Assembly (NCBI GenBank): GCA_958402795.1
Contig: CATXUX010000007.1
Span: 61,505 to 125,504 of the forward strand
Reading direction: 5' to 3'
Source of the DNA: an uncultured Lachnospiraceae bacterium
GTDB taxonomy: Bacteria > Bacillota > Clostridia > Lachnospirales > Lachnospiraceae
DNA: 64,000 nt
In this document: one piece after another, positions 1 to 7,555 of the stretch
Position numbering within the stretch: position 1 is the stretch's first letter
Layout: every line of letters starts with the position of its first letter
Program-made: the position numbers and the translations under genes
Notes under the pieces: model-generated
Seen by the model: the letters and a program-made list of their open reading frames with translations, nothing else
Told to the model about the DNA's origin: nothing
The model's database searches: none

Positions 1-945
1 GTTGACCTGATTCGGGAAATCGGAACGTCCGGTTCCGACAACTTTTGCGCCCGCGGCTTTTGCCAGATCCGGCATGATCTCCGGAACAGGGTTTGCCATT
101 GCGAAAAGAATCGCGTCTTTGTTCATGGAAGCCACCATATCCTGTGAGACGATTCCCGGCGCGGAAACACCGATAAAGATGTCGGCGCCTTTCAGGGCGT
201 CGGAAAGCGTGCCGTGTGCTCCTTCCAGATTGGTCACTTCTGCCATCTGCTTCTGCATCCAGTTCAGATTCGGGGAATCCTTTCCGATGATCCCGTTGAT
301 GTCGCACATGGTGATATGTGGAAAACCATATGTGAGCAGCAGCTTCGTGATCGCGACGCCGGCGGAACCGGCTCCGTTGACGACAATCCGGCAGTTCTCT
401 TTTTTCTTTCCGGTTACTTTCAGCGCATTGATGATGCCGGCAAGGACTACGATGGCGGTTCCGTGCTGGTCGTCATGGAATACCGGGATGTCCAGCAGTT
501 CTTTCAGCCGGGTTTCAATCTCGAAACAGCGGGGGGCGGAGATGTCTTCCAGATTGATGCCTCCGAAAGCCGGAGCGATATGGACTACCGTTTTAATGAT
601 CTCCTCCGTATCCTGCGTATCCAGGCAGATCGGAACGGCGTTGACACCGCCGAATTCCTTGAACAGGACGGCTTTCCCTTCCATGACAGGCATGGCTGCC
701 TTTGCACCGATATTGCCAAGACCGAGGACGGCGCTTCCGTCGGATACGACAGCGATGGTGTTTGCTTTTATCGTATACTTGTATGCAGCCTCCGGATCTG
801 CGGCGATCACTTTGCATGGTTCCGCAACGCCGGGTGTGTAGGCGATGGCAAGGTCTTCTCTGGAGCAGACATGCGATTTCGCTGTGGTTTCGATCTTCCC
901 GTTCCACTGTTCATGCATCTGTAATGCTTTTTCACTGTTTGTCAT
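1..945 (-). CDS. NAD(P)-dependent malic enzyme, 3' end outside window
   Basis: Oxidative decarboxylation of malate to pyruvate and CO2 in the cytoplasm. The reading frame is open from the ATG at 943-945 to the window edge, giving 315 codons; the C-terminus is missing. Short bacterial-type malic enzyme: the N-terminal catalytic half has the YTPGVAEPC block with the family's active-site Tyr at about residue 36, then FGGINLEDISAPRCF and HDDQHGTAIV (metal and malate contacts), and the NAD(P)-binding half begins at VNGAGSAG. It is divergent from rho, with a candidate promoter at 986-1014. Family assignment is secure; NAD versus NADP preference cannot be read from the sequence. Confidence 0.93.
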   Translation of the reverse strand, partial: MTNSEKALQMHEQWNGKIETTAKSHVCSREDLAIAYTPGVAEPCKVIAADPEAAYKYTIKANTIAVVSDGSAVLGLGNIGAKAAMPVMEGKAVLFKEFGGVNAVPICLDTQDTEEIIKTVVHIAPAFGGINLEDISAPRCFEIETRLKELLDIPVFHDDQHGTAIVVLAGIINALKVTGKKKENCRIVVNGAGSAGVAITKLLLTYGFPHITMCDINGIIGKDSPNLNWMQKQMAEVTNLEGAHGTLSDALKGADIFIGVSAPGIVSQDMVASMNKDAILFAMANPVPEIMPDLAKAAGAKVVGTGRSDFPNQVN

Positions 946-985
946 AATGGTGTACCTCTTTGTTTTCTATTCAGATTTTGGTTTT

Positions 986-1014
986 ATGATAACACTCTTC
1001 TGGTTTTCACGCAA
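986..1014 (-). promoter_or_regulatory. Candidate sigma-A promoter of the malic enzyme gene
   Basis: On the minus strand TTGCGT (1009-1014) is followed after 17 bp by TATCAT (986-991). This places a start about 35 bases upstream of the malic enzyme ATG. The rest of 946-1234, between malic enzyme and rho, is AT-rich and holds no convincing gene; a rho promoter must lie there but I could not choose one. Confidence 0.45.
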
Positions 1015-1234
1015 GAAAATAAAAAAAGACTTCCCTTTTTCGGAAAAATGGTGTATAGTAGTAACAGATTTTTGGTTGTAAATTCATTTGTGTCATCTCA
1101 GACCAGAGTTCCCAAGATTCACCAAAAGCAGATTTCACAATTAATCCGCATTTGTATTATAAAAACCGTGCAGGAAAACCGCGCGGATCAAAAAAGAAAA
1201 TCAATATATATAGAAAGGAAAGGGTACTGAATCT

Positions 1235-2605
1235 ATGACAAGAGAGAAGTATGAGTCATTACCACTGGCAACACTGAAAGAGCTTGCAAAAGCGAGAAAG
1301 ATGCGCGGCGTATCTACGCTGAAAAAGAGCGATCTGATCAACGCGATGCTGGAGCAGGACGAGAAGGATGAACGTGCCGCGGCGGCAGCAGAGCAGGAGG
1401 CCGCGAAAGCGGAGGCAAAAGAGGAAGTAAAGGAAGAACTGCGGGAAAAGAAAGTAGAGACGGACATCGACCAGCTTGACAGCGGGGTTACGGTACAGGG
1501 AATCCTGGAGGTTATGCCGGACGGATTCGGATTTATCCGTTCAGACAATTATCTTCCCGGAGAAAAAGATGTATACGTGTCACCGTCCCAGATCCGTAAG
1601 TTCGGACTGAAGACGGGCGACATCCTTTGCGGAAATACGAGAGTCAAGACACAGCAGGAGAAGTTCAGCGCGCTGCTTTACGTTTCGACGATCAACGGAC
1701 AGCGGCCTGCCGAATCCATCCGCCGTCCGGATTTTGAAAAGCTGACGCCGATCTTCCCGAATAAGAGAATCCAGCTGGAGTGCGAGGGCAGCAGTACGGC
1801 TACCCGTATTGTAGATCTGCTCTCTCCGATCGGAAAAGGACAGAGAGGAATGATCGTTTCCCCGCCAAAAGCAGGGAAGACAACACTCTTGAAAGAAATT
1901 GCACTGTCCGTGCAGAAGACGGAACCGGACATGCATCTGCTGATCCTCCTGATCGATGAACGTCCGGAAGAAGTGACAGACATCCGCGAGGCGATTGAAG
2001 GACCGAATGTGGAAGTGATCTATTCTACATTCGATGAACTGCCGGAGCACCACAAGCGTGTGTCGGAGATGGTGATCGAGCGTGCAAAGCGTCTGGTTGA
2101 AAAAGGTGAGGACGTCATGATCTTGCTGGACAGCATTACCCGTCTTGCCCGTGCATATAACCTGATCGTTCCGCCGTCCGGGCGTACGCTCTCCGGCGGT
2201 CTGGATCCGGCTGCGCTCCATATGCCGAAGCGGTTCTTCGGCGCGGCAAGAAATATGCGGGAAGGCGGCAGTCTGACAATCCTTGCAACAGCGCTGATTG
2301 AGACAGGAAGTAAGATGGATGACGTCGTATATGAAGAGTTTAAGGGAACAGGTAATATGGAAGTTGTCCTGAACCGCAAGTTGCAGGAGAAGCGCGTATT
2401 CCCGGCAATCGATATTCCGAAGTCCGGGACACGGCGGGATGATCTGCTCCTGACAAAGGAGGAGCAGAATGCAGTAGACATTATCCACAAAGGGGTAAAT
2501 GGTCTGAAAGTAGACGAGGCTGTGGAGAATCTGCTGAATATGTTCTCAAGAACGCGCAGCAACGAGGAACTGGTAGCCAAGGTGAACCACCAGAAATTTA
2601 TTTAA
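1235..2605 (+). CDS. rho: Transcription termination factor Rho
   Basis: Hexameric RNA helicase that ends transcription. 456 residues. An N-terminal Rho_N helical domain (about 1-45) is followed by a charged, Ala/Glu/Lys-rich linker (about 46-85), the cold-shock-like primary RNA-binding domain (about 90-165) and the RecA-type ATPase core with P-loop SPPKAGKTTLL (near 208-218), Walker B LLILLIDERPEE and the Q/R-loop region near DSITRLARAYN. The ATG at 1235 follows a GAAAGGAAAGGG ribosome binding site. Single gene, divergent from malic enzyme and followed by rpmE, as in many Lachnospiraceae. The linker is the only unusual part. Assignment is certain. Confidence 0.98.
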   Translation: MTREKYESLPLATLKELAKARKMRGVSTLKKSDLINAMLEQDEKDERAAAAAEQEAAKAEAKEEVKEELREKKVETDIDQLDSGVTVQGILEVMPDGFGFIRSDNYLPGEKDVYVSPSQIRKFGLKTGDILCGNTRVKTQQEKFSALLYVSTINGQRPAESIRRPDFEKLTPIFPNKRIQLECEGSSTATRIVDLLSPIGKGQRGMIVSPPKAGKTTLLKEIALSVQKTEPDMHLLILLIDERPEEVTDIREAIEGPNVEVIYSTFDELPEHHKRVSEMVIERAKRLVEKGEDVMILLDSITRLARAYNLIVPPSGRTLSGGLDPAALHMPKRFFGAARNMREGGSLTILATALIETGSKMDDVVYEEFKGTGNMEVVLNRKLQEKRVFPAIDIPKSGTRRDDLLLTKEEQNAVDIIHKGVNGLKVDEAVENLLNMFSRTRSNEELVAKVNHQKFI

Positions 2606-2696
2606 AAACTTCTTGCAATAAGATTACTGTTATGTTACAATAACAACGCTGTTTAGAGAAAATATATAAAATTTAGGATATAGAGAGGTGAAAATC

Positions 2697-2897
2697 ATGA
2701 AAGAAGGAATCCATCCTGCATACCATCAGGCAACCGTAACCTGCAACTGCGGCAATACCTTTGTGACAGGCTCCACAAGTGAGAATATCCACGTAGAGAT
2801 CTGTTCCAAATGCCATCCGTTCTACACGGGGCAGCAGAAAGCAGCGCAGGCACGCGGACGTGTTGACAAGTTCAATAAGAAGTATGGTCTTAAATAA
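2697..2897 (+). CDS. rpmE: 50S ribosomal protein L31, zinc-binding type
   Basis: Large-subunit ribosomal protein of 66 residues. It starts MKEGIHPAYHQ and ends RVDKFNKKYGLK, typical of L31. The zinc-ligand cysteines are kept: CNC near residue 15 and CSKC near residue 37, so this is the C+ form rather than the zinc-independent paralogue. An in-frame GTG at 2688 would add three residues, but it lies inside the GAGAGGTG ribosome binding site; the ATG at 2697 with 6-base spacing is the right start. A strong terminator follows at 2914-2950. Confidence 0.97.
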   Translation: MKEGIHPAYHQATVTCNCGNTFVTGSTSENIHVEICSKCHPFYTGQQKAAQARGRVDKFNKKYGLK

Positions 2898-2913
2898 GAA
2901 GAGTCAATCATGC

Positions 2914-2950
2914 AGGCTGAGATATTTATATCTCAGCCTATTATTGTTGT
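2914..2950 (+). terminator. Rho-independent terminator of rpmE
   Basis: Perfect 11-bp stem (2914-2924 with 2929-2939), four-base loop, then a T-rich run ATTATTGTTGT. Confidence 0.85.
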
Positions 2951-2983
2951 ATAAATACGATGTTGGGGTCAAAAGCCCCAAAC

Positions 2984-3155
2984 TATGATACCTACGGATT
3001 GTTTCGTGCTACGCACTTCCACAATCCTGCCCCACATTCGGATATCGTGTGGCATACGCCCCACTTTTATCCTCATATTGGGGCGGGTCCCAAGGTCTTT
3101 CGCCCACCTATGAGCAAGCTCATGTGGGTTTAGACCTTTTGACCCTGGTATCATA
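2984..3155 (+). repeat. Dispersed structured repeat, copy 1 of 3
   Basis: A 172-bp element bounded by TATGATACC (2984-2992) and GGTATCATA (3147-3155), a perfect 9-bp terminal inverted repeat. Near-identical copies lie at 7307-7482 and 29427-29598, all in the same orientation and all intergenic. Inside are a hairpin GGATTGT/ACAATCC (2996-3002 with 3021-3027) with an inner GTGC/GCAC stem, a GCCCCA/TGGGGC pairing, and a hairpin around ATGAGC-AA-GCTCAT extended by CCCAC/GTGGG. The element sits between the rpmE terminator and the DUF1385 ribosome binding site. No transposase is encoded. The minus strand is open for about 60 codons but has no ribosome binding site. It could be a MITE or a structured RNA element. 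Confidence 0.85.
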
Positions 3156-3174
3156 ACTCGTATACGGAGGAGAT

Positions 3175-4122
3175 ATGAAGTCATCGAATATAGGCGGACA
3201 GGCAGTGTTGGAAGGCATTATGATGAAAAACGGGACGAAGTATGCTGTTGCGGTGCGCAAACCGAATCAGGAGATTGAGCTGGACGTCCGGGAGAGCAAA
3301 AGCGTGATCCCGTGGAAAACCGTGATGAAAATTCCGTTTATCCGCGGCATTTTTAATTTTGTGGATTCTCTGGTACTCGGGATGAAGACACTGACATGGT
3401 CGGCGGGATTTTATGAAGATGAGGAAGAAGAACAGGAAGAGCTGACCGCAGAGGAAGCCAGAAAGCAGGAGAAAAAGGAACAGAACGAGATGTACCTTAC
3501 CGTGGCGGTCTCGGTCGTGCTAGCGGTGGCGATCTTTATGGTGCTGCCGTATATTCTGAGTAATTTTCTGAGAAGATATATTGCTTCGCACTGGATCATG
3601 ACCATCATCGAAGGGGTGATCCGTGTCGGGATTTTCCTTGCATACGTGGGACTTGTCTCCCGGATGGAAGACATCCGCAGAACATACATGTATCACGGGG
3701 CGGAGCATAAGTGTATCAACTGCATTGAACATGGACTGGAACTCAACGTAGAGAACGTGCGCAGGAGTTCCCGGCAGCACAAGCGCTGCGGAACCAGTTT
3801 CTTGTTCATTGTGATGATCGTGAGTATTTTTTTCTGCTTTTTCATTACAACAGAGTCACAGATCCTGCGGATCGTACTGCGCATCGCACTGGTGCCTCTG
3901 ATCGCGGGAGTGTCTTATGAGTTTATCCGTCTGGCAGGGAATACGGACAATGCACTCGTAAATGCGCTGAGCAAACCGGGAATGTGGGTGCAGAATTTAA
4001 CAACAAAGGAGCCGGACGACAGCATGATCGAAGTGGCGATCTGTGCGGTTGAGGCAGTGTTTGACTGGAAGGCATACCAGAAGGAGAACTTTGCCTCCCG
4101 GCAGGAAGAGGCCCGGCCGTGA
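3175..4122 (+). CDS. DUF1385 (YqhQ-like) integral membrane protein
   Basis: Membrane protein of unknown function, 315 residues. It begins with the family signature IGGQAVLEGIMMKNG and has the conserved YHGAEHKCINCIEHG block (about 178-192). Hydrophobic stretches near residues 107-128, 140-163 and 217-245 predict at least three membrane helices; a Glu-rich stretch (about 80-105) precedes the first. The ATG at 3175 is preceded by ACGGAGG. The stop codon overlaps the GTG of prmC, so DUF1385, prmC and prfA are probably one transcript. The same order is common in Lachnospiraceae, but no biochemical role is established that I know of. Confidence 0.93.
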   Translation: MKSSNIGGQAVLEGIMMKNGTKYAVAVRKPNQEIELDVRESKSVIPWKTVMKIPFIRGIFNFVDSLVLGMKTLTWSAGFYEDEEEEQEELTAEEARKQEKKEQNEMYLTVAVSVVLAVAIFMVLPYILSNFLRRYIASHWIMTIIEGVIRVGIFLAYVGLVSRMEDIRRTYMYHGAEHKCINCIEHGLELNVENVRRSSRQHKRCGTSFLFIVMIVSIFFCFFITTESQILRIVLRIALVPLIAGVSYEFIRLAGNTDNALVNALSKPGMWVQNLTTKEPDDSMIEVAICAVEAVFDWKAYQKENFASRQEEARP

Positions 4123-4970
4123 CGCTGGAGATGGCATGCCGGGAGGGAACGGCGATACTGGAAGGCGCGGGCATCGTGGAGGGTTCTCTTGACGCATGGC
4201 TTTTGCTGGAATATGTAACGGGAGTTGGCCGTGTGGATTTTCTGGCAGACCGGGAAAAACCGGTAGAAGAGAGTCAGGCTGCACGGTATTTTGAACTGAT
4301 CAGACAGCGTGCGCAGCGGATTCCCCTGCAGCATTTAACCGGTGTACAGGAATTTATGGGACTGGAATTTCAGGTAAATGAACAGGTCCTGATCCCACGG
4401 CAGGATACGGAGATTTTGGTGGAGAAGGCGCTTTCGCTTCTGCAGGGGCAGGAGGGGGCGCATGTTTTGGATCTGTGTACCGGATCCGGCTGTATTCTGC
4501 TGAGTATCCTCCATTATATGATAAGATCCGGCTGGCAGGTTTTGGGAACCGGCGCGGACATTTCCGCGGATGCGATTGAGATGGCAAGGCGCAATGCGGA
4601 AAAACTGCATCTTGGCGCAGATTTCATACAAAGTGATCTGTTTTCAAATATAGATGGAAGGTATGAGATGATCGTGTCGAACCCACCGTATATCAGAACC
4701 GGGGAGATCGGTACACTGCAGGATGAGGTCAGGCTTCATGATCCGCGCATCGCGCTGGACGGCGGGGCGGACGGTCTGGATTTTTACCGGAGAATCATAA
4801 AAGCGTGTCCGGCTTACCTGACAAGAGGCGGAAGTCTGCTTGTGGAGATCGGCTGCGATCAGGCGGAGGCGGTATCCGGACTGATGATGCGGACGGGATT
4901 TCATGCGGTGACGGTTGAAAAGGATCTGGCGGGACTTGACCGTGTCGTGTATGGTGTGTATGATAAATGA
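4119..4970 (+). CDS. prmC: Peptide chain release factor N5-glutamine methyltransferase
   Basis: Methylates the glutamine of the GGQ motif in release factors RF1 and RF2 using S-adenosylmethionine. 283 residues: an N-terminal helical substrate-binding domain, then a Rossmann methyltransferase with motif I VLDLCTGSGCILLSI and the substrate-Gln-binding NPPY at residues 188-191. The GTG start at 4119 overlaps the DUF1385 stop in the arrangement GTGA. It lies directly upstream of its substrate gene prfA, the usual conserved pairing. Assignment is firm. Confidence 0.95.
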   Translation: MTLEMACREGTAILEGAGIVEGSLDAWLLLEYVTGVGRVDFLADREKPVEESQAARYFELIRQRAQRIPLQHLTGVQEFMGLEFQVNEQVLIPRQDTEILVEKALSLLQGQEGAHVLDLCTGSGCILLSILHYMIRSGWQVLGTGADISADAIEMARRNAEKLHLGADFIQSDLFSNIDGRYEMIVSNPPYIRTGEIGTLQDEVRLHDPRIALDGGADGLDFYRRIIKACPAYLTRGGSLLVEIGCDQAEAVSGLMMRTGFHAVTVEKDLAGLDRVVYGVYDK

Positions 4971-4996
4971 AATAACTGAGAAAGGACGAAAGGAAA

Positions 4997-6070
4997 ATGT
5001 TTGATAAGTTGGAAGATTTGATCGTCCGGTACGAGGAAGTGATGGGGGAACTTCAGGAGCCGGACGTGGCGAATGATACGGAGCGGTTCCGGAGTCTGAT
5101 GAAGGAACAGAGTGAACTGACGCCTATTGTGGAAGCGTATAAGGAATATAAGCAGTGTAAACAGAATGTCGAGGACAGTCTTCTTCTTCTGGAAGAAGAG
5201 TCCGACGAAGAGATGCGTGAGCTGGCAAAGGAAGAGCTGGCGGATTCGCGGACGAGGATCGAGGAACTGGAGAAGGAGCTGAAGATCCTGCTTCTTCCGA
5301 AAGATCCGAACGATGATAAAAACGTCATCGTGGAGATCCGTGCAGGTGCAGGCGGTGATGAGGCGGCGCTGTTTGCGGCGGAGATTTACCGGATGTATGT
5401 ACATTATGCGGAGAGCCGCCGCTGGAAAGTAGAGATGATTTCGCTGAACGAAAACGGAATCGGCGGATTCAAGGAATGTGTATTTATGATCTCCGGACAG
5501 GGAGCCTACTCCCGGCTGAAATACGAAAGCGGCGTACACCGCGTGCAGAGAGTGCCGGAGACAGAGAGCGGCGGGCGTATCCATACGTCGACGATCACGG
5601 TTGCGATCATGCCGGAAGCAGAAGAGGTGGATGTGGAACTGGATATGAATGACTGCAAGTTCGATGTGTTCCGGGCGTCCGGAAACGGCGGACAGTGCGT
5701 CAATACGACAGATTCCGCAGTCCGGCTGACACATATCCCGACCGGGATCGTGATTTCCTGTCAGGATGAGAAATCACAGCTAAAGAATAAAGATAAGGCG
5801 CTGAAGGTTCTGCGCGCAAGACTGTATGAGATGGAGCTTGCAAAGCAGCATGACGCGGAGGCAGAAGCCAGACGCAGCCAGGTGGGAACAGGAGACCGGT
5901 CTGAGAAGATCCGGACCTATAACTTCCCGCAGGGGCGTGTGACGGATCACCGGATCAAACTCACCCTGCACAAGCTGGATACGATACTCGGGGGTGATCT
6001 GGATGAGATCATCGACAGCCTGATCGCAGCAGACCAGAGCGCGAAACTGGCGAAAATGCAGGATAACTGA
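4997..6070 (+). CDS. prfA: Peptide chain release factor 1
   Basis: Recognises UAA and UAG stop codons and triggers peptide release. 357 residues, normal length. The tripeptide region is VPETESGGRIHTS, with the RF1-type P-x-T motif at about 187-189, and the catalytic GGQ is at 231-233 in RASGNGGQCVNTTDSA. The P-x-T rather than SPF motif separates it from RF2. The ATG at 4997 follows GAGAAAGGACG. The gene is 26 bases after prmC and 17 bases before araR, with no terminator seen between. Confidence 0.98.
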   Translation: MFDKLEDLIVRYEEVMGELQEPDVANDTERFRSLMKEQSELTPIVEAYKEYKQCKQNVEDSLLLLEEESDEEMRELAKEELADSRTRIEELEKELKILLLPKDPNDDKNVIVEIRAGAGGDEAALFAAEIYRMYVHYAESRRWKVEMISLNENGIGGFKECVFMISGQGAYSRLKYESGVHRVQRVPETESGGRIHTSTITVAIMPEAEEVDVELDMNDCKFDVFRASGNGGQCVNTTDSAVRLTHIPTGIVISCQDEKSQLKNKDKALKVLRARLYEMELAKQHDAEAEARRSQVGTGDRSEKIRTYNFPQGRVTDHRIKLTLHKLDTILGGDLDEIIDSLIAADQSAKLAKMQDN

Positions 6071-6087
6071 CTGAGGACAGGAACGCT

Positions 6088-7218
6088 ATGGTGCAGGAAG
6101 ATGGAAAAAAGCTGAAATACTATCAGCTTATGGAAGATTTGAAAGAGCAGATTTTGACGGGGAAATTTCAGGCGGGCGATAAGCTGCCTTCGGAAAACGA
6201 ACTGGCCTCCCGGTATCGCGTCAGCAGGCAGACCGTGAGAAAAGCACTGGGAATCCTTGAAAATGCCGGATATATCTATGCGGAACACGGGAAAGGGACG
6301 TTCTGTTCGGAACTGGTGAAACACAGTCATTCCTCGAGGAATATTGCAGTAGTGACGACTTATCTTTCAGATTATATTTTCCCGCGTGTGATCAAGGGGA
6401 TCGATGATTCTCTTACGAAAGAGGGATACAGTATTATCCTGAAAAATACAAGAAATTCCAGAAGTCTGGAAGCAAAATGCCTGGAAGAGCTGCTGCAGAA
6501 GGATATTGACGGACTGATCGTAGAGCCGAGCAAGAGCCATGTATACTGCCGTCATGTAAATCTGTACGACAAGCTGGATGAATTTAAGATTCCGTACGTT
6601 TTTATTCAGGGACAATATCTGCAGATGGAAGAAAAACCAAGCGTCCTGATGGATGACTGTAAGGGAGGTTACCTGGTTACGAAGCATCTGATCGAACTGG
6701 GACACAGAGAGATCGTCGGGGTATTCAAGGCGGATGATTTTCAGGGGCAGAACAGGCACAAGGGATACGTGAAGGCACAGCAGGAAGCGGGAATTCCGTA
6801 CAATCCGGAACATGTGATCTGGTTTTATACGGAAGACCGGGAAGTACACCCTTATGACTGCATCCGGCGCATGGTAAAAAATAAAAAGCGTATAGATGCG
6901 GTCGTCTGCTATAATGATGAGACGGCGGTTCGCGTCATTTCCGTACTCAGGCGAATGGGAATCCGGGTCCCGGAAGATGTATCGATCACAGGATATGATA
7001 ACTCTTATATGGCAAACTTCGGGGAACTGAAACTGACTACCATCGCACATCCGCAGGAAAGGCTGGGAAAGATGGCGGCGGAGCTTCTGGTTGAATTGAT
7101 AAAAAATCAGGAGATACCCGGGGAAAAGAAGCATATACTGATCGAACCGGAAATCGTGCCGGGAAACTCGACGGTCAGGAACAGAAAAATACAAGTTGGC
7201 AATGGAAAAACAGAATAA
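6088..7218 (+). CDS. araR: GntR/LacI-type arabinose repressor
   Basis: Transcriptional repressor of 376 residues built like Bacillus AraR: an N-terminal GntR winged helix (about 8-75, with LPSENELASRYRVSRQTVRKAL) joined to a LacI-type periplasmic-binding-protein-like effector domain (about 85-360, with SITGYDNSYMA and LTTIAHPQ). It lies upstream of araA, araB-like kinase and araD, and an AraR-type palindrome sits in the araA promoter, which supports L-arabinose as effector. It has no evident promoter of its own and may be read through from prfA. A terminator at 7231-7276 and repeat copy 2 separate it from araA. Confidence 0.9.
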   Translation: MVQEDGKKLKYYQLMEDLKEQILTGKFQAGDKLPSENELASRYRVSRQTVRKALGILENAGYIYAEHGKGTFCSELVKHSHSSRNIAVVTTYLSDYIFPRVIKGIDDSLTKEGYSIILKNTRNSRSLEAKCLEELLQKDIDGLIVEPSKSHVYCRHVNLYDKLDEFKIPYVFIQGQYLQMEEKPSVLMDDCKGGYLVTKHLIELGHREIVGVFKADDFQGQNRHKGYVKAQQEAGIPYNPEHVIWFYTEDREVHPYDCIRRMVKNKKRIDAVVCYNDETAVRVISVLRRMGIRVPEDVSITGYDNSYMANFGELKLTTIAHPQERLGKMAAELLVELIKNQEIPGEKKHILIEPEIVPGNSTVRNRKIQVGNGKTE

Positions 7219-7230
7219 AACGGGAAGCAA

Positions 7231-7276
7231 GGGACATTTTTATGGTAAATATTACCAAAAGATGTCCCTTTTTTAT
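7231..7276 (+). terminator. Terminator after araR
   Basis: GGGACAT (7231-7237) pairs with ATGTCCC (7262-7268), with an inner GGTAA/TTACC stem giving a nearly continuous hairpin, followed by a run of Ts. It separates araR from araA. Confidence 0.85.
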
Positions 7277-7306
7277 AAAAAGATGCTGAAGTCAAAAACT
7301 CTCAAC

Positions 7307-7482
7307 TATGATAGATACCTACGAATTGTTTCGCGCTACGCACTTCCACAATTCTACCCCAAATTCGGATATCGTGTGGCTTACGCCCCACTTTTATCCT
7401 CATATTGGGGCGAGTCCCAAGGTCTTTCACCCACTTATGAGCAAGCTCATGTGGGTTTAGACCTTTTTACCCTGGTATCATA
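7307..7482 (+). repeat. Dispersed structured repeat, copy 2 of 3
   Basis: 176 bp, about 94% identical to copy 1 by eye, with a 4-bp GATA insertion next to the left terminal repeat. The outer hairpin here reads GAATTGT (7323-7329) with ACAATTC (7348-7354): the second base pair is A-T where copy 1 has G-C, a compensated change. The inner stem has GCGC/GCAC. The minus-strand frame seen in the other copies is interrupted by TAA after four codons. It lies between the araR terminator and the araA promoter. Confidence 0.85.
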
Positions 7483-7491
7483 AAAAACAAC

Positions 7492-7521
7492 TTGAATAGA
7501 TGTACGTACAAGTTATATAGT
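7492..7521 (+). promoter_or_regulatory. araA promoter with AraR-type operator
   Basis: TTGAAT (7492-7497) and TATAGT (7516-7521) with 18-bp spacing form a sigma-A promoter. The 10-bp palindrome TGTACGTACA (7501-7510) lies between them. It matches the core of the known Bacillus AraR operator. Binding there would block RNA polymerase, so the operon should be repressed without arabinose. Confidence 0.8.
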
Positions 7522-7555
7522 TGAATTATAAGAACAACGAAAGGAGATGTTACAT

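Noticed and set aside
214..924. 236-codon plus-strand frame at the left edge
   Set aside because: Antisense to the malic enzyme, whose motifs are clear; the plus-strand translation has no family features.
7196..7483. 95-codon plus-strand ORF after araR
   Set aside because: It runs through the araR terminator and repeat copy 2 and has no ribosome binding site.
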